Origin: Bacteroidota bacterium
GTDB taxonomy: Bacteria; Bacteroidota; Bacteroidia; Bacteroidales; PUMT01
Direction: 5' to 3'
Length of the DNA: 23,121 bases
NCBI GenBank assembly: GCA_003567115.1
Contig: PXAP01000174.1
Coordinates: forward strand, 1-23,121
Below the pieces are notes generated by a model. It had not been told where the DNA came from. It worked only from the letters and a program-made list of their open reading frames with translations, and ran no database searches. Position numbers and translations under genes: made by a program. This document shows positions 23,055-23,121 of the stretch, piece by piece. How positions within the stretch are numbered: the stretch's first letter is position 1; each line of letters begins with the position of its first letter.

Positions 23055-23121
23055 TTAATCAAGTTAATATTCAATTAATTATGTTTAGCAGGTAATTCAT
23101 GTTCAGTATTTCAAATGGATG
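23035..23121 (-). repeat. Direct repeat, copy 2 (cut by the window end)
   Basis: This second copy of the trkA leader lies 136 bases upstream of the first. It is cut at the right edge, so its true length and the number of copies beyond are unknown. Its ATGAAT opens a 12-codon frame ending in TAA at 23002-23004 instead of trkA. Confidence 0.93.

Noticed and set aside
22899..23121. Repeats at the right edge as a CRISPR array
   Set aside because: The units are at least 87 bases, the spacer is about 49, the repeat includes a gene start, and no cas gene is in the window.

Overview
The window looks like chromosomal DNA of a member of the Bacteroidota, most likely an anaerobic or microaerophilic Bacteroidales/Marinilabiliales-type organism. 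The signs are a type IX secretion (T9SS) C-terminal sorting domain of the CHU_C/type B kind, a PorV/PorQ-family outer-membrane protein, the parA-parB-DUF5683-lytic transglycosylase order known from this phylum, several TAnnTTTG promoter -7 elements, few clear Shine-Dalgarno sites, several TTG starts, and secreted proteins whose signal peptides end just before Gln. I see no tRNA, rRNA, insertion sequence, phage gene or CRISPR array. All twenty genes look intact.

Layout. (1) 234-1788, plus: a flavodiiron protein and a small DksA/TraR-type zinc protein. (2) 1878-2816, minus: an EamA transporter. (3) 3002-4857, plus: an AI-2E-family membrane protein and a small PKD + T9SS-sorted protein. (4) 5063-7057, plus: a large LVIVD-repeat/DUF4114 lipoprotein, closed by a strong terminator; then a free-standing AroQ chorismate mutase (7162-7458). 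(5) 7583-8344, minus: phosphatidylserine synthase. (6) 8581-11264, plus: a PorV/PorQ-like protein, a small HAD phosphatase-like protein and a beta-propeller glutaminyl cyclase lipoprotein. (7) 11345-12298, minus: a diacylglycerol-kinase-family lipid kinase. (8) 12666-15041, plus: parA, parB and DUF5683. (9) 15203-20090, plus: an MltD-like transglycosylase with LysM domains, an SGNH hydrolase-like protein and an MBOAT acyltransferase, a plausible cell-wall remodelling and acylation module. (10) 20114-22904, minus: trkA-trkH potassium uptake. The right edge holds a direct repeat of the trkA leader.

Most of the window is conserved housekeeping and envelope biology. I did not find an unmistakable new defence or mobile system. 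The signals most worth a second look are non-coding: the duplicated trkA leader with interleaved inverted repeats, two long back-to-back hairpins upstream of the transglycosylase, and a 12-bp-arm dyad at the end of the SGNH gene. Among proteins they are a missing iron-ligand His in the flavodiiron protein, the SGNH-MBOAT pair beside a peptidoglycan lytic enzyme, and a glutaminyl cyclase in one cluster with a secreted protein predicted to begin with Gln.
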